A stretch of 9,679 bases of DNA from Candidatus Wirthbacteria bacterium CG2_30_54_11 (GTDB lineage Bacteria > Patescibacteriota > CG2-30-54-11), in NCBI GenBank assembly GCA_001873755.1, contig MNZT01000108.1:1-9679 (forward strand), read 5' to 3'. Below the pieces are notes generated by a model. It made no database searches and had not been told where the DNA came from. It saw only the letters and a list, made by a program, of their open reading frames with translations. Made by a program: the position numbers and the translations under genes. Below, in pieces: positions 1-5,102 of the stretch (within the stretch, counting starts at the first letter, position 1; every line of letters begins with the position of its first letter).

Positions 1-42
1 ACCTTTTTACTGGATGAGATGTTGGAGGGGATCCTGGACTGA
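1..42 (+). CDS. possible C-terminal end of an upstream gene (partial)
   Basis: Frame 1 is open from the first base to a TGA at 40-42 and would encode 13 residues, TFLLDEMLEGILD. This acidic, leucine-rich helical tail would suit a protein C-terminus. Thirteen open codons can easily occur by chance, and the family cannot be recognised from so little. No promoter or start is visible inside the window. The call is weak. Confidence 0.25.
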   Translation, partial: TFLLDEMLEGILD

Positions 43-108
43 AGACAGCCTAGTTGGTCATTGAGCCTAGAATGGCTAACCCGTTATTGGTCCTTTTGTC
101 CGGGATGA

Positions 109-240
109 ACAGGGAAGAGATATTCTTGCTTAGAGGCTTTTTGCCTATGGAGGGTGATGTTCTTCTTCCCTGTCCCTCCGACTCTTATCCTATGGTTTTT
201 CTCCTGTTCAGTATACTAGGAGGCAAGGAGGGATTTTTTT
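109..240 (+). other. gap segment with nested inverted repeats ending in a T7 run
   Basis: The stretch between base 42 and the terminator at 300 holds no convincing gene. It does contain complementary segments: a perfect 10-bp pair (109-118 with 164-173), a small hairpin (134-137 with 143-146), a 7-bp pair (173-179 with 227-233) that shares base 173 with the first, and a 5-bp pair (201-205 with 218-222). The 7-bp pair is followed at once by seven T residues (234-240), as in an intrinsic terminator. It could be a small structured RNA, the non-coding end of a mobile element, or chance pairing of purine- and pyrimidine-rich strings. I do not recognise a known RNA family. Confidence 0.25.
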
Positions 241-276
241 CACCTGACAAACAGATATCCAAAATCCCCCTTGATT

Positions 277-293
277 CCCCTTTCATAAAGGGG
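277..293. repeat. short palindromic repeat, CCCCTTT-cat-AAAGGGG
   Basis: A perfect 7-bp inverted repeat with a 3-nt loop (277-283 and 287-293), extended outward by a G-U pair and an A-T pair. Palindromes of this C/T-then-A/G type are common as dispersed intergenic repeats in many bacterial genomes. Only one copy is in this window, so its dispersed nature is inferred. Confidence 0.5.
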
Positions 294-299
294 GAAACA

Positions 300-330
300 A
301 AAACAGGCGGCCTTCCAGGTCGCCTGTTTT
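300..330. terminator. probable bidirectional rho-independent terminator
   Basis: A perfect 10-bp stem, AAAACAGGCG (300-309) with CGCCTGTTTT (321-330), encloses an 11-nt loop. The stem is GC-rich at the loop end and has an A tract on one side and a T tract on the other, so it could work on either strand. It lies directly upstream of the hypB promoter and would insulate hypB from transcription entering from the left. Confidence 0.6.
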
Positions 331-357
331 GACGCGAAAGGAATAACTGCCTATACT
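329..357 (+). promoter_or_regulatory. sigma70-type promoter for hypB
   Basis: TTGACG at 329-334 and TATACT at 352-357 are separated by exactly 17 bp, and each hexamer matches consensus at five of six positions. Transcription would start near 364, leaving a leader of about 30 nt before the hypB ATG at 395. The -35 box overlaps the last two bases of the terminator stem. No operator for a metal regulator is obvious. Confidence 0.6.
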
Positions 358-394
358 TACTTCGGTTCGACAGGATCAAAAACAGGAGAAGCAG

Positions 395-1108
395 ATGGCC
401 GAAGTAATCCTTAATAAAAATCTCCAGAGCGAGAATAACCGCATCGCGGCAGCAAATCGGAAAACATTAAAAAAACACGGCATCTGGTGCCTCAATATCA
501 TGGGCAGTCCCGGCGCCGGTAAAACCGCCCTTCTGGAAAAAACAGCTCAGAAGCTCAAGAAAAAATACGAGATCGCCGTGATCGAAGGCGATATGGCCAC
601 CACCAATGACCGCGACCGGGTGCTCAGGAACGGCATCCCGGCGGTCCAGATCACCACCAGACAGTACAAAAGCAGCTGCCACATGAACGCCTTCATGGTA
701 GCCGATGTGCTGCATCTGTTCGATCTGGCCTCGCTCGACATCCTCATCATAGAAAATGTCGGCAATCTTGTCTGTCCTGCAGAATTCGACCTGGGTGAGG
801 ATAAACGGTTAGTGGTGCTCAGCATCACCGAAGGAGAGGACAAACCGCTCAAATATCCGGTCATGTTCAACCGAGCCGACGCCGTAGCCCTGAACAAGAT
901 GGATCTCCAGTTCGTGCTGAAAGCAGATCTCCCGCTGACCAGAAAAAACATCCGCGCCTGCAATCCTCAAGCGGAAATTTTTGAGGTTTCAGCTCGTGCC
1001 GAAGGCGGACTTGACACGCTGGTTGCCTGGATCGAGAGCCAGATAAAGGCCAAAAAAGCTATAGTCAAGAGAGGGCAGAAGCCTGCCAGGAAGAAAACCA
1101 GAAAATAA
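395..1108 (+). CDS. hypB: hydrogenase/urease nickel incorporation GTPase HypB
   Basis: HypB is a SIMIBI-class GTPase that works with HypA to deliver Ni(II) to the large subunit of [NiFe]-hydrogenase. The 237-residue product has a P-loop GSPGAGKT (37-44), EGD (64-66), the hallmark ENVGNLVCPAEFDLGE (120-135), NKMD for guanine recognition (167-170) and SAR (199-201). The metal-site residues of the G domain are present as Cys95, His96 and Cys127, with the same 32-residue spacing as Cys166 and Cys198 in E. coli HypB. The N-terminal CxxCGC site and His-rich stretch of some homologues are absent. The stretch before Cys95 reads QITTRQYKSSCHM, longer than the usual QxxTGxxCHLDA. The last 20 residues are strongly basic. 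AGGAGA at 384-389 sets the ATG start. No other hyp gene or hydrogenase subunit is in the window. Confidence 0.93.
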   Translation: MAEVILNKNLQSENNRIAAANRKTLKKHGIWCLNIMGSPGAGKTALLEKTAQKLKKKYEIAVIEGDMATTNDRDRVLRNGIPAVQITTRQYKSSCHMNAFMVADVLHLFDLASLDILIIENVGNLVCPAEFDLGEDKRLVVLSITEGEDKPLKYPVMFNRADAVALNKMDLQFVLKADLPLTRKNIRACNPQAEIFEVSARAEGGLDTLVAWIESQIKAKKAIVKRGQKPARKKTRK

Positions 1109-1134
1109 TCCGATAACAATGCCTTACCCACCCT

Positions 1135-1217
1135 GTCATTCCTGCGAAGGCAGGAATCTACTGATTGAAGAACGTGATCGACAGTTTGCAGGGGATTCCT
1201 GCCTTCGCAGGAATGAC
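1135..1217. repeat. perfect 24-bp inverted repeat, MITE-like intergenic element
   Basis: The arms 1135-1158 and 1194-1217 are exact reverse complements over 24 bp, around a 35-bp centre. Each arm is itself a hairpin, ATTCCTGC-GAAG-GCAGGAAT (left copy 1138-1145 and 1150-1157), so the element can fold as one long stem or two short ones. Repeats of the GTCATTCCTGCG...GCAGGAAT kind are widespread non-autonomous elements in bacteria. It fills the gap between the convergent hypB and pncC genes, ends 16 bp from the pncC stop, and could terminate transcription from both sides. No clear target-site duplication flanks it. Confidence 0.9.
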
Positions 1218-1233
1218 GATAATCAAGCCATTT

Positions 1234-1731
1234 TCAAAGTGCTTGCAACAGATCCACCGTCATAACGATCGCCCGATCGATGCTTCGAACCCTGATCTCC
1301 TCACGCGACCCGCCAAACCGGCATTCTTCCACCACCGTTTCCTGTGGGGTCGTAATCGATATAAACACGAGACCGACCGGTTTTTCGCTCGTCCCGCCGT
1401 CTGGGCCGGCGATCCCGGTGATAGAGATACCGATATCAGAGTGAAACAGGAGTCTCACCTGCTGACTCATCTCCCGTGCAGTCTGTTCGCTGACCGCGCC
1501 ATACTGGGCCAGCAGACCTGCCGGTATACCCAGCACGTCCCGTTTCACTTCGTCGCTGTAGGCGATCACGCCGCCCTTGAAGTATCGTGAGCTGCCTGGC
1601 ACGCTGGTAAGCGCAGCGCCAAGACCGCCGCCGGTGCAGGACTCTGCCACGGAAAACGTATAACCACAACCATGAAGTAAAGAGTAGAGTTCAACAACCG
1701 ACGAATTCAAAAGTCCCGCTTTGTCTGTCAT
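1234..1731 (-). CDS. pncC: nicotinamide-nucleotide amidase PncC (CinA C-terminal domain)
   Basis: The family hydrolyses nicotinamide mononucleotide to nicotinate mononucleotide and ammonia, recycling the pyridine ring for NAD synthesis. The 165-residue product is a stand-alone CinA C-terminal domain of normal length. It shows AESCTGG (29-35, with the conserved Ser31), AYSDEVK (57-63), GAVSEQTAREM (78-88), GIAGPDGGTSEKPVG (106-120) and FGGSREEIR (139-147). The N-terminal MoCF-like domain of full CinA is absent, so a competence role is unlikely. The ATG has only a weak GGTTGGA upstream. The gene is divergent from the DUF4342 gene and convergent with hypB, so it is probably transcribed alone. 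It could also be named cinA in other annotations. Confidence 0.92.
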   Translation of the reverse strand: MTDKAGLLNSSVVELYSLLHGCGYTFSVAESCTGGGLGAALTSVPGSSRYFKGGVIAYSDEVKRDVLGIPAGLLAQYGAVSEQTAREMSQQVRLLFHSDIGISITGIAGPDGGTSEKPVGLVFISITTPQETVVEECRFGGSREEIRVRSIDRAIVMTVDLLQAL

Positions 1732-1771
1732 GTTCCAACCCGTTTACTCATTAACCCGTAACCAGAAACTG

Positions 1772-1800
1772 TTGTTTTGCATTCTATTATTGAGTATCAT
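1772..1800 (+). promoter_or_regulatory. possible promoter for the DUF4342 gene
   Basis: TTGTTT (1772-1777) and TATCAT (1795-1800) are separated by 17 bp in the divergent gap between pncC and the DUF4342 gene. The -10 box matches consensus at five of six positions and the -35 box at three. Transcription would start near 1807, leaving a leader of about 27 nt before the ATG at 1834. The weak -35 keeps this tentative. No good promoter for pncC was seen on the other strand. Confidence 0.4.
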
Positions 1801-1833
1801 ACAGTCAGTTATAGTCTTATGAAAGGCATCGAA

Positions 1834-2184
1834 ATGCCCGCCGCGACCAAAGCCAAAGCACCTGCCAAAAAGACAGTCAAAATTGCAGCCAAACCGAAGA
1901 CGAAGAAGGCTGCACCCAAAGCCAAACCGGCAGCAAAGAAGAAAACCAGAAATCAGCGGGTCGAAGAGATCAAGGTCACCGGTGACCAACTGGTAAAAAA
2001 AGTTAAAGAACTCGTAAAAGAAGGCAATGTCCGCCGGATCATCATCAAACAAAAAGGCAAACGTATCCTCGAGATCCCTTTGACCCTGGCCGTCATCGGC
2101 GTCGCCTTTGCTCCTCTGCTGGCCGCAGTCGGCGCTCTCGCCGCTCTGGTCACCGAATGCACACTCGAAGTCGAGAGAGACTAG
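1834..2184 (+). CDS. DUF4342 protein with histone-H1-like Lys/Ala-rich N-terminus
   Basis: The 116-residue product has two parts. Residues 1-42 are Lys, Ala and Pro rich with repeated AKK/PKA units, like the tails of bacterial H1-like proteins that bind DNA or other polyanions. Residues 43-116 match DUF4342: VEEIKVTGDQLVKKVKEL, then GNVRRIIIKQ, then a hydrophobic segment at 83-106 long enough to cross a membrane, then TLEVERD. The function of DUF4342 is not known to me. The ATG at 1834 is preferred because AAAGG (1822-1826) lies 7 nt upstream. Starts at 1777 (TTG) or 1819 (ATG) would add 19 or 5 residues, and the 1777 codon overlaps the candidate promoter. The gene converges on fni with a 12-bp gap and no terminator between them. 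Confidence 0.85.
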   Translation: MPAATKAKAPAKKTVKIAAKPKTKKAAPKAKPAAKKKTRNQRVEEIKVTGDQLVKKVKELVKEGNVRRIIIKQKGKRILEIPLTLAVIGVAFAPLLAAVGALAALVTECTLEVERD

Positions 2185-2196
2185 GCTCTCAAGCCG

Positions 2197-3195
2197 TTAT
2201 TCTCTGACTTCTATGGAAGCCGCCTGCAGCGCTTTGAGCGTACCAGCTCCGACCGCGAACATGGTGGTTTTCAGTTCGCCCAGATACCGGTCGATGACTG
2301 CCAGCACTGCTTCCGGGGACTGAAGCGCGGCTGCGAGAGCAGGCTGAGCGATAGACGACAGCGAAGCCCCCAGAGCCATGGCTTTGGCCATGTCCACGCC
2401 CGTGCGCATGCCACCTCCAGCGATGACACTTAGACCAGATATCTTCGAACAGTCGCGTACTGCGTCAGAGGTCGGGATACCCCAGGAAGAAAAAACTGAT
2501 CCAAGCGAATTTCCAGTGCGGCGCCCCTCCACGAACGCCCAGTTGGTGCCGCCCCAGCCTGCCACATCGATAGTGCGGACCCCGACATCACGAAGTTCCT
2601 GAGCCACTTTGGCCGAAATGCCAAATCCGACTTCTTTGACCAGCACGGGAACGCCCAGGTGTCTGATGATCTTTTCCAGTTTGGGCATGAGTCCCGTGAA
2701 ATCAGTATTGCCGTCCTGGCTGATGGCTTCCAGGATGGGATTGAGATGGAACATCAGCGCATCAGCCTCTAGCAGTTCAACCGCCCTTTTACACTCGTCC
2801 AAGCCAAAACCGTAGTTCAATTGAACCAGACCAAGGTTGGCCAGGATAGGCACATTGGGCGCATAAGGCCGCACCTGGAAGGACGAAGCGGTTTCAGGAT
2901 GTTCAAGCGCGATGCGCATCGAGCCCACACCGAACGGGATACGGGCGGTCTCGCAGGCCAGGGCAATGTGCTGATTGATCATGGCTGCCGTCTCAGACCC
3001 GCCAGTCATCCCGGAGATCATGAGCGGTATAGAGCAAGGCTTTCCCAGAAATTCGCACGAAGTGTCTATTTCGGCAAAAGAAACATCAGGCATGGCCTGA
3101 TGGACGAACCGGTACCGCTCCCACCCCGCCGACCCGATCTGCGAAGCAGGATCAAGGCATATCTGAATATGATCTTCTTTTTTCTGAATACTCAT
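2197..3195 (-). CDS. fni: type 2 isopentenyl-diphosphate delta-isomerase (FMN-dependent)
   Basis: This enzyme interconverts isopentenyl and dimethylallyl diphosphate, the entry point of isoprenoid synthesis, using reduced FMN and Mg2+. The 332-residue length is normal. Visible family motifs are KKEDHI (5-10), SGMTGG (61-66), GSMR (91-94), NLGLVQLNYG (120-129), HLNP (150-153), VKEVGFGIS (186-194), DVAGWGGTNW (210-219) and AGGGMRTGVDMAKAMALGA (259-277). One feature is odd. The family motif HLNxxQE reads HLNPILE here, so the conserved glutamine proposed as an acid/base residue is Leu155, encoded by CTG. The neighbouring Glu156, a Mg2+ ligand in the family, is kept. The ribosome binding site is weak. 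The gene stands alone on the minus strand with no mevalonate-pathway gene beside it. Confidence 0.94.
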   Translation of the reverse strand: MSIQKKEDHIQICLDPASQIGSAGWERYRFVHQAMPDVSFAEIDTSCEFLGKPCSIPLMISGMTGGSETAAMINQHIALACETARIPFGVGSMRIALEHPETASSFQVRPYAPNVPILANLGLVQLNYGFGLDECKRAVELLEADALMFHLNPILEAISQDGNTDFTGLMPKLEKIIRHLGVPVLVKEVGFGISAKVAQELRDVGVRTIDVAGWGGTNWAFVEGRRTGNSLGSVFSSWGIPTSDAVRDCSKISGLSVIAGGGMRTGVDMAKAMALGASLSSIAQPALAAALQSPEAVLAVIDRYLGELKTTMFAVGAGTLKALQAASIEVRE

Positions 3196-3231
3196 AACTT
3201 CTATCTGAAAATAACTAACATGGATATTGTA

Positions 3232-3252
3232 CCCTCTCCTCGGAGGAGAGGG
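3232..3252. repeat. short palindromic repeat, CCCTCTCCT-cgg-AGGAGAGGG
   Basis: A perfect 9-bp stem (3232-3240 with 3244-3252) with a 3-nt loop, lying 36 bp upstream of the fni start. It resembles the CCCTCTCC/GGAGAGGG class of dispersed repeats. On the minus strand it is followed directly by TACAAT, which could serve as a -10 box for fni, but no matching -35 was found because the repeat occupies that position. Confidence 0.6.
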
Positions 3253-3321
3253 AAGGGTGAGGTTATTAGCCTGCTTGTCTCTCCGTCGCTCTCGATGGTA
3301 TAGTTTATGAGGTATCCAGAC

Positions 3322-3400
3322 TTGTCATCCTCGGGCTTGACCCGGGGATCCATCTTTTTCTTTTCTCTTTCTGGACCCCCGATCAGGTCGAGGGTGACAA
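3322..3400. repeat. MITE-like imperfect inverted repeat with 7-bp flanking direct repeats
   Basis: The arms 3322-3352 and 3372-3400 are imperfect reverse complements that start TTGTCA and end TGACAA, with matching TCCTCG/CGAGGG and GGATCCA/TGGACC blocks inside. The sequence belongs to the TGTCATCCTCGGGCTTGACC type of intergenic repeat seen in many genomes. TATCCAG occurs at 3313-3319 and again at 3403-3409, each copy 2 bp outside an arm, as expected of a target-site duplication. The element ends 23 bp before the tRNA gene and may carry part of its promoter region. Confidence 0.75.
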
Positions 3401-3423
3401 AATATCCAGGGTGCAACAAGTAC

Positions 3424-3500
3424 GCGCTCATAGCTCAACTGGATAGAGCAACTGCCTTCTAAGTAGTAGGTTGCAGGTTCGAGCCCTGCTGGGCGCGCCA
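3424..3500 (+). tRNA. tRNA-Arg (anticodon TCT), CCA encoded
   Basis: The cloverleaf can be drawn by hand. The acceptor stem GCGCTCA (3424-3430) pairs with TGGGCGC (3490-3496) with one G-U pair. The D stem is GCTC/GAGC. The anticodon stem ACTGC/GTAGT encloses the loop CTTCTAA with anticodon TCT, reading AGA and possibly AGG. The variable loop is AGGTT, and the T arm is GCAGG-TTCGAGC-CCTGC. Discriminator G3497 is followed by an encoded CCA (3498-3500). No intron and no second tRNA are seen. A clear promoter was not identified because repeat sequence lies immediately upstream. Confidence 0.97.
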
Positions 3501-3545
3501 TAGAAGAAACAATCGTTCGTAGCACCTTTTCCGACACCGTCGTGA

Positions 3546-3578
3546 AGCCTCGCCGTAGTTTCCGAACGAAGGCGGGCT
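3546..3578. repeat. hairpin repeat downstream of the tRNA gene
   Basis: AGCC-T-CGCC (3546-3554) pairs with GGCG-GGCT (3571-3578), giving 8 bp with one bulged T and a 16-nt loop. No T run follows, so it is not a typical intrinsic terminator, although it may help end the tRNA transcript. The sequence resembles dispersed GCCTCGCCGTAG...GAAGGCGGGC hairpins that I have seen as intergenic repeats elsewhere, but only one copy is present here. The rest of 3501-3659 shows nothing else I can support. Confidence 0.45.
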
Positions 3579-3659
3579 GGGCGCCACAATGGCATAATTT
3601 CCGCCATGGGATCGACCAGGATATTATCACCCAGGTTGACGTGTTACCGTGAGGCGACT

Positions 3660-4565
3660 ATGGGAAACCGTATTGTGTTCATAGGAAATTGTGACGCCCA
3701 GGGAAATACAAAACCAACTGGGAGTTATGCCACAAAGGTCAGATTCCGTGGCTTTCGGTGGGTCAATTATGTCGATCATCCTGAAGACATCGTCCTGATA
3801 CATGAACCGTTTTCATTCCCTCCGGCCTACCGGAGTTATAGAGTGCAAGTATTCGGCTTCTGCCCCACTATTCTAAGTCCAACCACCAACCCGGACCCTC
3901 TGGATCTGGCTCTTGCGATCTCCCTGGATCAACCTTTGCTGACCAGAATAAAAAACCAGATCAGACAATATGACCAACATCGCTTTTCCCTGGTTGCCGC
4001 CGTGAATACCGCAGAGGTATTTGCTATAGGCAAATATTTAGGTTTACCCGTGGAGGGACCCTCGCAAGAGCAACTCGAAACGGATGTGATGGCGGACCTG
4101 AACAGCAAGATCTGGTTTGTCGAACAATTCGAAAAAATGGGGTTTGCTACTCCTCACGGTCATGTGGCCCAGGGAAAACAGGATATCATGCAAAAGGCAC
4201 ACGAAATATTCAAAACATGCGGGCAGGTGATGATCCGAAAGCCCAGCGAAGCAAGCGAAAAAGGGAATATCCCGCTTATTGGTTTGACCGTTGAGGAAAT
4301 AGATGAACGGATCGATTCGCTGGATGCTACCTGGTTTGATCGTCCACTGTTGGTGGAACCCTTTTTGAATCTCACGGATTCTCCCTGCACGCTTGGCATT
4401 ATCCACCCGGACGGCTCCAAAGAACTTCTCCATACCGGGACACAACTATTTGCCAAGACCGCCTATTGCTGGATCTCACCCCCGGATCACACGCAGGAAG
4501 TGATCCAGGAAATGGAAAAAAATTCTTGCTTTATATGGATATCATCGCCCAGCGAGGTGCAGTAG
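3660..4565 (+). CDS. ATP-grasp family protein, N-terminal part (split by frameshift)
   Basis: ATP-grasp enzymes join a carboxylate to an amine or thiol through an acylphosphate made from ATP. From the ATG at 3660, with GAGG at 3651-3654, the frame runs 301 codons to a TAG at 4563. Residues 1-145 look like a pre-ATP-grasp substrate domain, starting MGNRIVFIGN. Residues 148-290 look like the ATP-binding part: NSKIWFVEQF (148-157), the nucleotide-binding MIRKPSEASEKGNI (191-204) and LVEPF (231-235). Homology seems to leave this frame at the A7 run 4516-4522, and the last 13 residues (SCFIW... onward) look like out-of-frame sequence. An upstream ATG at 3606 lacks a ribosome binding site. I cannot name the substrate. 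PGM1-like peptide ligases are the nearest resemblance I can offer. Confidence 0.75.
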   Translation: MGNRIVFIGNCDAQGNTKPTGSYATKVRFRGFRWVNYVDHPEDIVLIHEPFSFPPAYRSYRVQVFGFCPTILSPTTNPDPLDLALAISLDQPLLTRIKNQIRQYDQHRFSLVAAVNTAEVFAIGKYLGLPVEGPSQEQLETDVMADLNSKIWFVEQFEKMGFATPHGHVAQGKQDIMQKAHEIFKTCGQVMIRKPSEASEKGNIPLIGLTVEEIDERIDSLDATWFDRPLLVEPFLNLTDSPCTLGIIHPDGSKELLHTGTQLFAKTAYCWISPPDHTQEVIQEMEKNSCFIWISSPSEVQ

Positions 4566-4945
4566 GATGGGTGGATATCGATTGGGGAAAACTGGCCGAT
4601 GATCGAGTGATAGGCATCGAGAGCAATTACCGCATGACAGGCTGGACCCCAACCGCTGCTCTCATACGGCGTATGTTTGGAAGCGACAAGTCTTCATATC
4701 CGGTATTATTCTGTTGCGAAGCTCTACCGACCAAGAGAACTTTTTCCCTGAAGGAGATACTAGAAAAGTTAGAAAATCAGGGATTGTCCTATGACCCGGA
4801 TAAACGGCAAGGAGTATTTCTCAATTGCCCGGTGGGCGATCAATTCGTTGGGCTATTGATACTTGCCTCTGGCCATCAGCAGATTGGAAAAATGTTAGAT
4901 CAACTAAAATGGATCACCGCTGAATTCGACTCATTGCACACCTGA
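4520..4945 (+). CDS. ATP-grasp family protein, C-terminal part (continues in -1 frame)
   Basis: This frame carries the missing C-terminal half of the preceding gene. It reads KFLLYMDIIAQRGAVG, then VDIDWGKLADD, then GIESNYRMTGWTPTAALIRRM, the expected place of the metal-binding acidic residue and Asn (ExN) near the end of an ATP-grasp fold, followed by about 75 residues of tail. Joining the frames at A7 gives one product of about 428 residues. As a separate gene it would need the ATG at 4535 or a TTG at 4466, neither with a good ribosome binding site, and it would lack the ATP-binding lysine. It is therefore best read as the second half of one gene, broken by mutation or sequence error, or joined by frameshifting. 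Confidence 0.7.
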   Translation, partial: KFLLYMDIIAQRGAVGWVDIDWGKLADDRVIGIESNYRMTGWTPTAALIRRMFGSDKSSYPVLFCCEALPTKRTFSLKEILEKLENQGLSYDPDKRQGVFLNCPVGDQFVGLLILASGHQQIGKMLDQLKWITAEFDSLHT

Positions 4946-4995
4946 TAGAATCCCGTTCCATCTCGACTGTACGACCTGTCCTTGGATAAAAAGCT

Positions 4996-5026
4996 AAAGC
5001 GCCCCCAGACACCCTGGCGTTTTTTT
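4996..5026 (+). terminator. rho-independent terminator after the ATP-grasp gene
   Basis: AAAGCGCC (4996-5003) pairs with GGCG followed by T (from 5016), making an 8-bp stem with one G-U pair and a 12-nt loop. Seven T residues follow (5020-5026). It lies 50 bp after the ATP-grasp stop and 17 bp before the -35 box of the zur operon, so it separates the two transcription units. Confidence 0.7.
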
Positions 5027-5042
5027 GTTACGCCACCTGCTT

Positions 5043-5071
5043 TTGACAGCCTGACCTGATGGCTGTATATT
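5043..5071 (+). promoter_or_regulatory. sigma70-type promoter of the zur-znuACB operon
   Basis: A perfect TTGACA (5043-5048) and TATATT (5066-5071, five of six) are separated by 17 bp. This is the strongest promoter in the window. ACAGCC (5046-5051) and GGCTGT (5061-5066) form an inverted repeat across the spacer, which may be coincidental. Transcription would start near 5078-5080, giving a short leader before the ATG at 5103. Confidence 0.72.
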
Positions 5072-5079
5072 AGTTATGT

Positions 5080-5096
5080 TTGCAACTTAGTTGTAT
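5080..5096 (+). promoter_or_regulatory. candidate Fur-family operator, TTGCAA-N5-TTGTAT
   Basis: Just downstream of the -10 box, TTGCAA (5080-5085) and TTGTAT (5091-5096) are separated by 5 bp. The inner CAAC-TTA-GTTG is a perfect palindrome centred on 5088. A dimer bound here would cover the transcription start, which is the usual layout for autoregulation by Fur, Zur or Nur. The TTGCAA-N5-TTGCAA form recalls the Nur box described for Streptomyces, but no binding specificity can be read from one site. Confidence 0.45.
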
Positions 5097-5102
5097 CTCC
5101 TC

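Noticed and set aside
54..332. Plus-strand 92-residue frame upstream of hypB
   Set aside because: It starts with a non-ATG codon, has no ribosome binding site, runs through the palindromic repeat and the terminator, and its residues look like translated non-coding sequence.
1165..1590. Plus-strand 141-residue frame
   Set aside because: It begins in the inverted repeat and lies opposite pncC, whose family motifs are unmistakable on the other strand.
3325..3630. Minus-strand frame containing MARPAGLEPATYYLEGS
   Set aside because: This peptide is the antisense translation of the tRNA-Arg gene and is a well-known annotation artefact.
3424..5040. Genomic island inserted at tRNA-Arg
   Set aside because: I found no second copy of the tRNA 3' end after the ATP-grasp gene and no integrase, so only the position hints at transfer.
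5046..5066. ACAGCC/GGCTGT inverted repeat in the zur promoter spacer as the operator
   Set aside because: It overlaps both hexamers by necessity and has no resemblance to known Fur-family sites. The palindrome at 5080-5096 is a better candidate.
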